Source: Yponomeuta sedellus
Lineage: Eukaryota > Arthropoda > Insecta > Lepidoptera > Yponomeutidae
Length of the DNA stretch: 64,000 bases
NCBI GenBank assembly: GCA_934045075.1
Contig: OW203722.1
Location: 19,692,986 to 19,756,985 of the forward strand
Direction of reading: 5' to 3'
Part shown: positions 9,473 through 19,674 of the stretch, one piece after another
Layout of the letters: each line of letters starts with the position of its first letter
Numbering within the stretch: position 1 is the stretch's first letter
Translations under genes and position numbers: made by a program
Notes under the pieces: generated by a model
What the model saw: the letters and a program-made list of their open reading frames with translations, nothing else
Databases searched by the model: none
Told to the model about the DNA's origin: nothing

Positions 9473-10010
9473 GTACACCTAGAATTTGTAAGCGGCCTAA
9501 GCAAGGATGTATTCATCTTGTCACTTCGTAGATTTGTTTCGAGACGATATTATGGCACTTATTTTAAAAGGTGCAAACAATGAACTGAGTAGGCTTCTCA
9601 GGTCCAGTTGTCTATCCATTGCGCTTTTCACTTATGATGAGGGAATCAAAGTTATGTTCACTCCTCCCGCCTACTTGCCTCATTTTGGAGGTATCTGGGA
9701 GGCCGGCGTCAAACCTATCAAATATAATCTTGAGCATATAGTCGTTAATGTTTCCCTAACGTTTAAGGAGCTAGCAAATCTGATCGCACAAGTGAAACCT
9801 ATATTAAGTTCACATTCATTCACTCCTCTCTCGTCTGATCATATGATCCAACTTCTGTGACCCTGGGCACTTCCTGATCGGGCGGCCTCTCCTCTCGCTG
9901 CCATCCACACCTGTCACGATAAAGCGCCCTAATGGATACGATCGCATTGAACAGCTCAGGCAGCAATACAATGTGTTTCTTACCGAACAGTACTTCAGAC
10001 GAGCCTAGTC
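9473..10010 (+). pseudogene. BEL/Pao integrase remnant
   Basis: The integrase core starts near 9475 (SLRRFVSRR) and changes frame around 9545, where the usual SDNGT-type catalytic segment is shortened. It resumes at about 9570 with GANNELSRLL and shows FTPPAYLPHFGGIWEAGVK at about 9659-9712, a BEL/Pao hallmark. After another shift at 9860 the C-terminal GHFLIGRPL motif follows, ending near 10006. At least two frame changes and damage to the catalytic region make it non-functional. Confidence 0.85.
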
Positions 10011-10095
10011 AAGATTCAGCGACGACACCATCACCAGCTTTATAAGTCAAGCCTACCAAAGATATTGAAAGCTCCGCTTTCAACGCCCCGGAGTA

Positions 10096-10320
10096 TGTAC
10101 ACGCTCGTACATATAACGTGCCCGGCTTGAAGATTATTTAGCCTCTTTGCTGATATACTTCACCTGCGCGCCCCCGCGCGGCTCGCCAGCGAATCACTCT
10201 GCAAACGTCACTCGCAAACAACGCACGCTCGAATATTTTCTTCATAACAAATTTGTAAATTATTAATAATATATCCATTTAACGCAAAAGAAGAACTCTT
10301 CATTCATGTCAGCGTAGACA
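10096..10320 (+). repeat. 3' LTR
   Basis: Identical to the 5' LTR over 225 bp and followed by the target duplication CCTAC. The sequence just upstream (AACGCCCCGGAGTA) is not a convincing polypurine tract. Confidence 0.93.
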
Positions 10321-10325
10321 CCTAC

Positions 10326-10820
10326 CCAACATCACTTCAGACTCGATATTCGGATTCTGACATCAGATGAGGACATTGGGTACTCTATTTCCTAGTCTTT
10401 GGCCTAGCGTGGCTCGCTCCATACCTCTTTGTGCAACTTTCACTCGGTGCATATATTGCTTCGTGAGAGTCCATGCTTCGGCCCCATAAGTTACGATTGG
10501 CAGAATGTACTAGTTTATATTACTAGTATTGGTTTTCAGTCCAAGCCGGCAGTCACACAGAAGGGGCATCAACTAGGAAATCAACTCTTTCTCTGTCTCC
10601 CTCTCTTAGGAAAACCTGCTTGGAAGTGTGCTCATAAAGATTGATTGAAGATGTTTATTTGAATAAAAATACTGAAGTTGGTTTCTGCCAACATAACAGT
10701 TTGTTGGGTACTGTCGGTCTCACAATGTAAATTACTCTTAAATGCCAGAGGTATATATAAATACTAAAATAAGATATTTGAAATTCCCTACACGTGGTGT
10801 AGACAAGGTTTTATTCCTTT
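10326..10820. other. No recognised gene
   Basis: Unrecognised. Bases 10400-10500 (GTGGCTCGCTCCATACCTCT, GCTTCGGCCCCATAAGTTACG) resemble the antisense of a LINE reverse-transcriptase C-terminal region, but too weakly to call. Confidence 0.3.
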
Positions 10821-10821
10821 T

Positions 10822-11010
10822 ATAAGATAAGAATATTCTTTATTGTACATCAGGAAAAAACAAACAAAAAATAATTACAGATACTGTACAATTAGCTGCC
10901 TTATTGCTTAGAGCAATTTCTTCCAGGCAACCCACGATGGAGAGTTGCTGAAGGAAAAGTGAGACGGGTAGTTGGTGCAAATATAAATATTGATATACGA
11001 ACTTACACTT
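10822..11010 (-). repeat. Retroposon C copy
   Basis: Starts ATAAGATAAGAATATTCTTT and continues TTGTACATCAGG, TTAGAGCAATTTCTTCCAGG and GTTGGTGCAAATATAAATAT, matching copies at 43085-43258, 44229-44400 and 44551-44745. Confidence 0.75.
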
Positions 11011-11505
11011 AAAAATAATATACTTACATAAAACATTACATATAATACATAAAACAATTTATTATAAACATACACAAATTTACATTATTTACAATAAATT
11101 ATTTATATAAAGTTACGCTTAATTATACTATCTCTAGCATACTAATAAATATACAATGCCTCTCTAGAAAAAGATTTAGACAGGAAACTACAATGTTCCA
11201 CCGACCAACCTACCGACCGACCTACCTTCTTACCTCGAAGGTACTTCTGAGCCCGCCTCTACTTACCTTGGTGCTTCGCTGGAGTTTGCTTTTCGCATAA
11301 CTTTTGACTAACAAGTTCTGTAAACAGCGAATGCTAGGCATCGCCTGAATCTCAACAAGTTACAGGCTTTGCGGTCTGAGTAGGACTTTGTGTTCGCTTC
11401 GTCTTAAATTATTGTTCATACCACTGTGTTAATGCTTCAACCACTGTGTTTGTTTAGAGGGCTGATTATTCCCTCTTTATAAGGAAAGATCATCATCATC
11501 TTCAT
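11011..11505. other. No recognised feature
   Basis: AT-rich with a short CCGACCGACCTACC run near 11210. No gene is recognised. Confidence 0.35.
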
Positions 11506-11506
11506 T

Positions 11507-12188
11507 ATGTCCCCACCGAGGGGCACGGGTCTCTTCTCTGAGGAAGGTATAGGCCATACTCCACCACGGGGGCCATGTCGGGATTGGTGGAGGCTTGCAA
11601 GTCTAGTGGCTGGTCTTACTGTTTTTAGCCTCTAAATAGGTTTTTAAATTTGTCCTTAGCACGGGTTAGTGCATTAAAAACAAAAATAGTATAATCATGT
11701 GGGTACAGTGATATCGTTCCGATGTAAAACCTAACTGCAAAGTAGGTAGTCGGGGCTGTAAGTGATGCAATTTGCTTAAGCCAGATGTCGCTGTACGTAA
11801 TACAGAGAATAGTGTAAAGAGGTTCGAAATTTCACTGATGCCGGTGAGTCGCCCATTGGCTCAATTGGTAGAGCGCTGGCACGGATAGCCAGAGGTTGTG
11901 GGTTCGAATCCCGGCATGGGTGAAATTTTTAGCCTCTAAATAGGTTTTTACTGTCAGAAGTTTTCAAACCACCCTAAGGCCTCACTTGGCTTAACAACGC
12001 CATTACATGACAGCCGGCACCAACGGCTTAACGAGCCTTGCGAAGCACGAAAGCGCTCAGAAAAATGCCACTAGCGGTAGTCACGGGACGGTCGCCCATC
12101 CTGCACCTGACCGCGCCTGTTGTTGCTTAACTCAAGTGATTGATTCCAATCACTCGGTTCAATTAGGCCACGAGCGCTTCAAGAGAAG
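11507..12188 (-). repeat. SINE-5S interrupted by a SINE-A copy
   Basis: The 3' end lies at 11507-11622 (ATGTCCCCACCGAGGGGCAC, GGCCATACTCCACCACGG). The copy resumes at 11948 (TCAGAAGTT) and runs to the 5S-like head, antisense at about 12085-12188 (CGGTCGCCCATCCTGCACC, GTTGTTGCTTAACTCAAGTG), ending CCACGAGCGCTT. Removing 11623-11947 restores a continuous repeat. Confidence 0.85.
11616..11954 (+). repeat. SINE-A copy in SINE-5S
   Basis: The element 11623-11947 lies between duplications TTACTGT (11616-11622 and 11948-11954). It starts and ends with the tail motif TTTTTAGCCTCTAAATAGG, so one full spacer plus a tRNA-like module (about 11851-11922) is bracketed by two tails. That is one period of the SINE-A tandem structure. 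The tRNA-like module has D arm GCTCAATTGGTAGAGC and T loop GGGTTCGAATCCC. Confidence 0.85.
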
Positions 12189-12327
12189 GAAAGATAAAAG
12201 TATTTAATGGAATCCGGCGAGCGTCCGTTCCATGCCTAATGATGTTGATTTTAATGTCCTATGGAAGATCGCACTCATACGTAATACCTGAATGGAAAAA
12301 AAATGAAATAAATTACCAATGCAGGCG
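12188..12327. repeat. Uninterrupted copy of the host repeat (empty site)
   Basis: The same repeat as 4601-5600 but lacking the 804-bp foldback. The target octamer occurs once, antisense, as GGAAGATC at 12263-12270. It is bounded on both sides by SINE-5S heads pointing away from it. Confidence 0.8.
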
Positions 12328-12440
12328 CTCGTGGCCTACTTGAACCGAGTGATGTGAGATCAATCACTTGAGGTAAGCAACAACAGGTGCGGTCAGGTGC
12401 AGGATGGGTGGCCGTCTCGTGACAACTGCTTGTGACATTT
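12327..12440 (+). repeat. SINE-5S head
   Basis: GCGCTCGTGGCCTACTTGAA through GCAACAACAGGTGCGGTCAG, GTGCAGGATGGGTGGCCGTC to about 12440, then truncated. It lies head-to-head with the copy ending at 12188. Confidence 0.75.
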
Positions 12441-14030
12441 TGTCCGAAAATATATTATTTCCATGGGAAAATCGATAAAACGCGGGTAACACCGCGGGGC
12501 ACAGGTAGTATTTGAATAAATACGCAATACAGAAACCGACGATAAGTAGGTAGGATTGAAATCCGCTAAGCAAAATTCACGGTACAGTTTGTGGTTTCCA
12601 ATCTCTAAGCCGCAATGGATCAGACAGCATTTGGACGATATCGCGAGCGAACTAATCTAGACGGCCAATAGTCCGGCAGAGCACTGTTTAAATATTTGTC
12701 TAAGCCACGACTAGACTGTTAATAGATTTGTTTTTTAAGTTCTCAACGCAACAAAAAAACTTTTGGGTTTTGCATGATCGCATCTCTGCAAGCAAACCTT
12801 AGAAAATAGTAGCAAAATGCATCTAAGTAATGGAATTATTTGTACAGATTATGAGAAATTATGTATTCATACGGCGGACTTAATGGTGCAAGAAATAATA
12901 GAACATGCAGTGTTTTTTTTTTAAATAAAACCATATTTTCGCGGTATTTTGTGGCCTAGGTACGTACAATGAATAAACACGGGTGCAGATGCCTAAACAC
13001 ATTATTTTACAAGTTGACTAGATTATTGATAAATGTTCCATGCATTGAGTCCGATTTGTTCAGATTATCCATTGTACATAAGCCAACTTAATACTAAGAT
13101 GTAAACAAAAATTGCAAATTGCATCAATATTGTTTGAAAATCAAACTGAAACTACATTTTTAAATTTCACGCTGCTCTAGCGTAGCGCCTCATCGGGGCT
13201 AACCGCGTCACGATCGTTTCGTGCTACGCGATTCGAATTTCGAATTTGGAATCAATTTCTTCGAATTCTCAGCTTCAATGGCCTGTCAGCAATGCAGCCA
13301 GTCTGTCTGTTGGTTTTCAGATAATATTTACGGTTTATTGAAAGCTTACATACTATGCAGGCAAACTCCCTTTGTGAAATCGCACAAAGTCAATAATTTA
13401 AATTTCGAACAGATTTCTTCGAATTCTCGATGTGATGTTGCCAGTCTGTTGCTTTTGAAATAATTAGGTAGGTATTATTTTACAGAATACCTCGTTTTTA
13501 GTATGAGCTTTACATGAGAACACTTTGAAATTACAAATATGTATGTAAGCACATGAGAGAGAAATGAGACTGAATAATTCATATTATACCTAGCTGCCAT
13601 CGCTGTGTCTGAGAAGAAATTCAAAGTAGGTACTCGCCAAATTATTACCCTCCTTGCACTTGTATTATACTTACTTCTTACATAACTAAAATTTGTGTAA
13701 TTTTACACACTCACCGTTATATTAATTTATTTTAAGTGTGAGTCTACGCTCAAAGAAACTCTACAGGCGTCTTACGCGCTAGTAAATTAATCTAGTTTGT
13801 TAAAAATAATTTTATGTACGTTGGAACACAAATTTGGAACAAAACGAGCCTTAATAGGATTTGTTAATTAATTAAACAGTAACAAGCAAACACGAGCCTG
13901 CCCGATTCATCTCCAACAATGCAAATATTTTAATTATTACTTACTGCGCTAGTCTATACATATAATTATTATTTGATAGGTATGTTTGGTTGTGCGCCGA
14001 TCACGCATTTGAGTATCTACTACTGAATAC
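12441..14030. other. No gene; local duplication
   Basis: A 1.6-kb AT-rich stretch without recognised genes. Near 13245-13285 and 13400-13440 the motifs AATTTCGAA and TTTCTTCGAATTCTC repeat around CCAGTCTGT, an imperfect direct duplication of about 155 bp. A retroposon F-like scrap (GGCGGACTTAATGGTGCA) lies near 12873. Confidence 0.4.
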
Positions 14031-14032
14031 TG

Positions 14033-14215
14033 ACTGCTTTATAGGTCTAGCGGTGTCAAGTCTCATTATCATGCCGGAGGTCGTAGGTTCGAGTCCCACC
14101 AGGGGCCTAAGTGCATTAGTACCAAATATGTCCTCAGTGTGGGTATTTCCATGTTTGTAATGTTTTTGCCTAGTTACTATAACACAGGGGATGGTTTGGG
14201 GCCAGGACAAGTGAT
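14033..14215 (+). repeat. SINE-K copy
   Basis: Pol III-like boxes TCTAGCGGTGTCAAGT (A-box region) and GTAGGTTCGAGTCCC (B box), then the body (AATGTCCTCAGTGTGGGTAT-like) and the end GGGGCCAGGACAAGTGATTG. Related copies are at 25490, 32940 and 41575 (-). Confidence 0.65.
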
Positions 14216-14345
14216 TGTATTGTATATTAATGATTAGTTAATTAAAATAAGAAAGTAAATTTCTAAACACTGATTTAGAATTAATGACGGTGTTGTAAGA
14301 AAAAATTGTTTTAAGAGCTTCTGCCTGTCTTAAACACATCATATT

Positions 14346-15052
14346 TTTTAAAAACCTATTTAGAGGCTAAAAATTCCACCCATGCCGGGACTCGAACCCG
14401 CGACCTCTGGCTATCCGTGCCAGCGCTCTTTTCCAACAGAGCTAATGGTCGACTCACCGGCATCAGTGAAATTTCGAACCCCTACACTATTCGCTGTATT
14501 ACGTACAGGCAGCGACATCTGGCCAAACTAGATTGCATCACTTACAGCCCCGACTACCTACTTTGCAGTTAGGCCTTTACATGGGTATGATATCGCTGTA
14601 CCCACATGATTATACTATTTTTATTTTTAATGCACTAACCCGTGCTAAGGACAATTTTAAAAACCTATTTATAGGCTAAAAATTCCACCCATGCCGGGAT
14701 TCGAACCCGCGACCTCTGGCTATCCGTGCCAGCGCTCTTTTTCAACTTTTTCAAATTGTCCTTAGCACGGTTTAGTGCATTAAAAATAAAAATAGTATAA
14801 TCATGTGGGTACAGCGATATCAATCCGATGTAAAGGCCTAACTTTAAAAGTAGGTAGTCCGGGCTGTAAGTGATGCAATCTAGTTCGGCCAAATGTCGCT
14901 GCCTGTACGTAACACAGAGAATAGTGTAAAGAGGTTCGAAATTTCACTGATGCCGGTGAGTCGCCCATTAGCTCAGTTGGAAAAGGGCGCTGGCACGGAT
15001 AGCCAGAGGTCGCGGGTTCGAATTCCGGCATGGGTGGAAATTTTAGCCTCTA
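14346..15052. repeat. SINE-A multimer, inverted composite, left part
   Basis: Read on the minus strand, 14737-14346 is a partial tRNA-like module, tail, complete spacer, a second tRNA-like module (about 14460-14385) and tail. At about 14750 the strand switches and 14753-15052 is plus-strand spacer, leader (TTCACTGATGCCGGTGAGTC), a third tRNA-like module (about 14968-15040) and tail. The plus part starts (AAATTGTCCTTAGC) where the minus part's left end stops (GGTTTTTAAA). One RNA with three tRNA-like modules, inverted at one point, explains this. It continues at 16869. Confidence 0.8.
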
Positions 15053-15215
15053 AGACGTGCGCTCCGGTCGAAAAAAATCGGGCGGCGGCGCGCCGCGAAA
15101 AAATCCACGGCGGCGGCGTAACGCCGGCGGCGTGGGATTTTTCGACTTTGCAATAAACGTAAACGTATAATGAAAAACCACGCTTAAACAAAGAACTTTA
15201 TTAAAAAGATGATAG

Positions 15216-16690
15216 TCACTTTTCTTGACAGAAATTGCTTGACAGAAATTGTTTGCAACTTTTATAGTTGTCGTACACAAAAATGATTTTGTTTACTCTA
15301 AATAGACTCAGCCGGGACCTTTTGGCTGTTAAAACCAATCCAGCAACCGAAAACACTCTTTCGCTAGTGCTGGTTGCTGGAATGCATAACAGAGCCTGTG
15401 CTAACGATGATAAACGCGGGTAGGCAGATTGTCTGGTTTGCCAGTAGGACAAGATGTCCCCGTCTTCAAGTTCCGCAGGATCAGCAGTCGCTAAGTATTT
15501 CCAAGCTTCCTGGTCAACAGCATCACCGAAGCCGGAACCATGAGAACTGTGTTGCATGCTGTATTTGCGCGAGAGTTGGGAAAGTATAGAAACTTTACTT
15601 GCTTCTTCCTGGCGACCCTGGTCCTGTTTTAATAATGGTTCGTAGACTTCGTAGTAAGGGTTTATTTCTTTGGCATATTCGGCCAAGAAACCAGCTGGAG
15701 TTAATTCGTTAGCAGTCAGGTAGAGGTCAACTTCTCCAAGCTTCATAAACCTCCAGTCTAATAATGATGCAGCAACAACAGCCTTACTGACTGGGAAGCG
15801 TGTGTCCAGTTTCACCAACATATTCTATTTTAAGGATGTTATTATTAGCGACTCGTCATCATGAATCGAATTAAGCACGTCTTTTATTTCGGCTTTAAAT
15901 ACGAGAGCAAGATTAATTGTGCTCGATTTTGATGCCGATAAAATTTCAACAGTTTGCCGAAACTTGCTCAGAAAATTACATAATTCCTCTAGGCCAATAT
16001 TACACTATCATAGAAATATGATCACAGACGTAGGACTCATATTTATATGAAAAATCTATGACGGTGTAATGTCAACATATGATTCATATTGTCTATGATC
16101 ATAGAAGTATGATCCTATTTGACAGCATGTGTACAATTATGATCATATTTCTAACTTCAGAGTTACTAGTAGATGATCTTTTGCACTGATTGGACATTTT
16201 AAATGGGTTTTTGTTTTGAACTGATTGACAATATAATGGTTAAATACGTCTCCGTCCATACGGAGGTACATTTTGTAGGATTTTAAGTCTTCCAGTCTAA
16301 GTTCTTCTAGTACAATGTTGATGAATCCTATCTCGGATTACCTTGCAATCCACGATCTAACCCAAATACGTCGATTGTTCATTTTTTTATTGTTTACTTT
16401 TTTTCTCAACCTCAGGGCGATTACTATAATTGCGCTCATAGCGATGGAAAACGTGGCTAAATTGGTATGCATTTTCATTACCAATGACGTGGATATGACC
16501 TTATATGTAATATGCAATTAAAGAGCAGCATCATAGAAAAAAATGATCCTAGAATTTGACAGATATGACATCATATTTCTATGATGAATATATGACAGTC
16601 TAATATCGGCCTAACAAAATCCATTCTGCTTGGGAAATTGTCATAATAACATCTTGCCCAATCCGACGTAAGATGCTATTTATCGGGTTC
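15216..16690 (-). pseudogene. hAT transposase C-terminal pseudogene
   Basis: The C-terminal 201-residue frame (15821 down to 15216) contains the hAT dimerisation region: ILSYWQTRQSAYPRLSSLA, then LLCIPATSTSERVFSVAG and LTAKRSRLS. Immediately upstream the same frame has a stop (TAG near 15826) and then continues, in frame, to about 15990 (EELCNFLSKFRQTVEILSAS). It is then split by the TA-flanked element 15992-16611 and picks up again at 16612-16690 (RRIGQDVIMTISQAEWIL). The DNA-binding BED finger and the first catalytic residues are absent, leaving well under half of a usual 600-700 residue hAT transposase. Confidence 0.85.
15992..16611. mobile_element. 620-bp inverted-repeat element nested in hAT, TA duplication
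   Basis: Ends GGCCAATATTACACT and, inverted, GGCCGATATTAGACT, followed on both sides by ATCATAGAAATATGAT. The flanks are TA (15990-15991 and 16612-16613). Removing it and one TA rejoins the hAT reading frame. Further copies of the ATCATAGAA/TATGATC motif lie inside both ends. There is no recognisable transposase. Tc1/mariner or another TA-targeting superfamily. Confidence 0.85.
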
Positions 16691-16868
16691 CTATTACAAC
16701 AGTGCACCATACTTTCGAGCATTGCCCCCCGCCCCTCTCGCTACGCGGCTGATTTTAAACTTAGTAGTATCTTGCGGGTTTTGTCCGGCGCGAATTTTAA
16801 ACTACCGGCGGCGGCGGCGGCACGCTGCCTCCTTATGGCGGCGGCGCGCCGCGGCGGCGCGCACGTCT

Positions 16869-16930
16869 ATAGGTTTTTAAAAATGTCCTTAGCACGGGTT
16901 AGTGCATTAATAATAAAAATAGTATATATT
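16869..16930 (+). repeat. SINE-A tail, right of hAT
   Basis: ATAGGTTTTTAAAAATGTCC, TTAGCACGGGTTAGTGCATT and AATAATAAAAATAGTATA complete the SINE-A copy that starts at 14346. The flanks TCATATTTTT (near 14334) and TCATATGTTT (near 16930) may be a diverged target duplication. Confidence 0.7.
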
Positions 16931-17159
16931 CATATGTTTTATTGGATAACAAGTTTTTTTGTATATTAATCTGCTGGTGATTCCGAAAATCATCTATTTC
17001 ATTCCTACTCTCGTTTCAAAAACAAAACAAAAATGAATGCTTAAAGGTATTCATCGACAGTCAACTATTTAGACCATCGGTGTACTATCACTATTTTAAC
17101 TTACTTAGGAAAAAGGAGGTAACAATTTTACCGTATATTTTGTCGTGTATGTTCTAGTA

Positions 17160-17432
17160 TTTATTAATAATTCGCGATACTCATACATAGTTATATATTA
17201 AACGGGTCTAATCGCGATTATTTATTAGGTAAAACGTAACCTTATTTCCCGACGTTTCGGCAGCGTTGTAGTTGCCGTGGCCACGGGTAGACTGAAGTGG
17301 CGAGTACAGTCAATTATTGTTGGCAGTCACTTTGTTTTTCGCAGCGGGCCGACACACGTCAGGAATTAAGGTAATTACATTTTACCTAATAAATAATCGC
17401 GATTAGACCCGTTCAATATAAAACTATGTTAG
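17160..17432 (-). repeat. Retroposon E copy with inverted ends
   Basis: Both ends carry the 3' region of family E in opposite orientation (CATAGTTATATATTAAACGG at 17186; its inverse ends at 17430). Between them are CCCGACGTTTCGGCAGCG and GTTGCCGTGGCCACGGGTAG. It looks like a TIR element, but the other copies (24845, 40310, 49935) show it is a retroposon, so the inverted arm is better read as a 5' inversion. No target duplication was found here. Confidence 0.6.
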
Positions 17433-17570
17433 TGTAATTTCCCTTGTTATCTACAATAAAGGGTTATCTATCTATCTGTATCATTTTTGTAACAAAGGAT
17501 ACCTCCAGGGTGTTGCAGTATAATTTGATCAAGATTTGTTGATAATCCTCATCAGAGAAATTCATCAAAC

Positions 17571-17820
17571 TAATAAATAAATAAATATTCATGGACATAT
17601 TACACAGATCTCGTTAGCCCTATACTTAGTACCACTTAATGACTTGTGTTATAGGTGCTAACTCGACGATACATTTAATACGATAAATACATAGATAACA
17701 GCCAAGACCCGAGACAAACTAGAAAAGTTCGTTTCCTAGTTTGACCCTGCCGGGGATCGAACCCGAGACCTTCCGTTTTACAGTCAGCGTGGTAAACCGC
17801 TGCGCCACCGAGGCCGACTA
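17571..17820 (-). repeat. SINE-B copy
   Basis: Minus strand: the tRNA-like head at 17748-17816 (GGTGGCGCAGCGGTTTACCA as A-box region; GGGTTCGATCCCCGGC as B box), the body (ACTAGGAAACGAACTTTTCT, GTCGAGTTAGCACCTATAAC, GGGCTAACGAGATCTGTG) and an (AAAT)n tail at 17573. The head resembles a eukaryotic tRNA-Asn, but the anticodon loop varies between copies, so the source tRNA is not firm. Confidence 0.85.
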
Positions 17821-17869
17821 TTCCTTTCAAGGTGTGATCATTTTCAATATGTCTTTTTGTTAACATAAA

Positions 17870-17938
17870 CTTACGCCTGTGCCCTGGAGTGGCAGAACCT
17901 GATCTCTGCCTACACCTCCGTGATACAGGTGTGAATTT
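17870..17938 (+). repeat. Retroposon H 3' fragment
   Basis: ACGCCTGTGCCCTGGAGTGG, CTGATCTCTGCCTACACCTC and ATACAGGTGTGA match the end of family H (compare 31130-31170). Confidence 0.5.
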
Positions 17939-18766
17939 GTAATAAAATCAGCATTTCAATGCAGTTCGTGGAAACTTTCGAAATTACTCCAAGCGAAGCC
18001 GCAAGCAAAAGCTCGTTCATTCACAAACTAAAACCATAATTAATTACGGGACGTTTTCGACAAATAAAATGGGTATTTAATTATCAAGTGGAGGAGGATA
18101 ATTTATTACAACTTTATTGTGAAATAAAACAATTAATTCTGACCTTGTTCATAGCAAAAGGGACAGTAATTTATTCCGGCGAAGCATAGGACTTTGGCCG
18201 CCTCTTGCATGTTTCTGAAATGTACAGTAGACAACGAAAATCCAATTCCATAAGCGTGAAAGTATGCAATTGTCTATTTATTGTTTACCAGAAAAGTAGA
18301 CTAAACACATTTATTGAAAATTACATCCAAATCATGACACTAGTCTTTGTGAACTTTGAAAAAAAGTTCCGAAACATCATATCCCTATAAAATTGTTTGC
18401 TCGTCGTACGAGATTCATAACACTGAGTTTCTTAATTCATCAACCCATCAATTGTTATCAATTTCTTAACTATTAATATATGAAAAAAAAAGTATGCCCA
18501 GTCCAGCCCAACTGGAACGTTCGCAATTAAAGTAATTAAGTTTATCTGATGAATAATAGCGTTAAGACCTGTAACTATGATTGAGTATCGTGAGTCATTA
18601 GAAAAAGAAAAAAACTGATAAAAAAATACCAATTGCAAAAACAACATTCATAAATTAATTTATACATACATACATACATACATATTTAAATACGAGTTTA
18701 ACACATAACCCTCCCTTTGGGCTCGACCGCGGTCGGGTAACGAATACCCAAACTGTAGCTGCAGCT
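17939..18766. other. No gene; (ATAC)n microsatellite
   Basis: AT-rich with no recognised gene. A (CATA)n run lies at about 18662-18685. Confidence 0.45.
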
Positions 18767-19085
18767 GAATGAAATATATATTTTAAGTGTCCGAAGCTAA
18801 TACTTACACGTGTAGAAATCCCGGTAGAGGAAAGACTAAAGCCGGGAAGCGGCTGTCAGTCGCGCGCCGGATGTGGCGGCGAAAGATCGAAGACTCCGCA
18901 ATCTGGGTTAGAATAACACTTTTGTCTTTTTATTTCAGCCCCTTTGCAAATGCCAAGAGTGCTCCGAGCTGCTGCTGAGGTTCCGGTATCAGACGTATTA
19001 AAGTCTCTTTGAAAGATCCTCGTGGTGTGTTGTGATAGATCCATCTGTCGCAGTGTGTTTTTTAATAAAGATAATTCTTACTTTT
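18767..19085 (+). other. Possible spliced fragment ending in a polyadenylation signal
   Basis: A frame from 18787 (SEANTYTCRNPGRGKTKAGK.., basic) runs to about 18904. A good acceptor (TTTTTATTTCAG, ending 18939) is followed by an open stretch to a stop near 19010 (PRVLRAAAEVPVSDVLKSL) and AATAAA near 19063. The GC content of 18820-18905 is higher than its surroundings. The donor is weak (GG/GTTAGA). It could be a host last exon, a retrocopy or chance. No family is recognised. Confidence 0.25.
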
Positions 19086-19670
19086 TCAATTTAAATTTCT
19101 TGTCATGCAAAAGCCTACCTACTTCATTTTCACCCATATGAGTAACTTAGAAAACAAAGTCATTGCTACAAGCCAGAATTCGAACCCACGACCTCTTTAA
19201 ATGAAGTTAAGTATTAACGACTCAATATAGTATTTCAATATAAATTTACAGAAGAAAGTACCTTCCTGCTTATATCTGTGAAAAATCTATCAGGACGGCT
19301 ACCGTTAATTTCAGTCGCTCGGTAACACCATTACATTCTCATCTCCTGAAACGCGTCACAAAGAAGCCGAGTTGTAAATTAGATTTCCATCAATAACGGC
19401 GTTAAACACTCTTGTAAGACAGCTTAGTTAACGCTTCATACAACGTTTATTAGCTTTGCTCTTCCTGCTATCCGCCCGAGATCTCCGATAAATGAATTAA
19501 ATACATTTTGCTTCCGATCCGAACACCTATTTGTTGAGTTGATTAAATCGGATACTGTGCAATAGAACAAGGGAGTTTCAAAGTAACAATAACTTTTGCT
19601 GTGTGCCCACCAATAATACCAAGCGTATTGTGAGTTACTATAGCGCTAGTACGCTTTTGTTTTCATTGGG
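19086..19670. other. No recognised feature
   Basis: Nothing identified beyond a tRNA T-arm-like scrap near 19175 (AATTCGAACCCACGACCTCT, antisense). Confidence 0.35.
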
Positions 19671-19674
19671 GTAA

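Larger units (their letters stand above)
5716..10320 (+). mobile_element. BEL/Pao-type LTR retrotransposon, non-autonomous
   Basis: A complete insertion of 4605 bp between perfect 5-bp target duplications CCTAC (5711-5715 and 10321-10325). Two 225-bp LTRs start TGTACACGCTCG and end GCGTAGACA and are identical by eye at every base. Inside, in order: a 5' leader, gag with zinc knuckles and aspartic protease, a shifted protease/linker piece, a short RNase H piece and integrase remnants. Reverse transcriptase is absent. A BEL/Pao pol normally has all five domains and the element is usually 6-8 kb. Identical LTRs with a decayed interior suggest a defective genome was mobilised recently by proteins supplied in trans. 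Confidence 0.93.
15053..16868 (-). mobile_element. hAT-family relic inserted in SINE-A
   Basis: Interrupts the SINE-A tail between AGCCTCTA and ATAGGTTTTT. Short inverted ends AGACGTGCGC at both sides and GGCGGCGGCG-rich subterminal blocks (15080-15135, 16805-16868) contrast strongly with the AT-rich surroundings. The interior holds a minus-strand hAT transposase C-terminus. An 8-bp target duplication, expected for hAT, could not be found, so the exact ends are uncertain. Confidence 0.75.

Noticed and set aside
17160..17432. TIR-type MITE
   Set aside because: Related copies at 24845 and 40310 show retroposon structure; the inverted arm is better explained by a 5' inversion.
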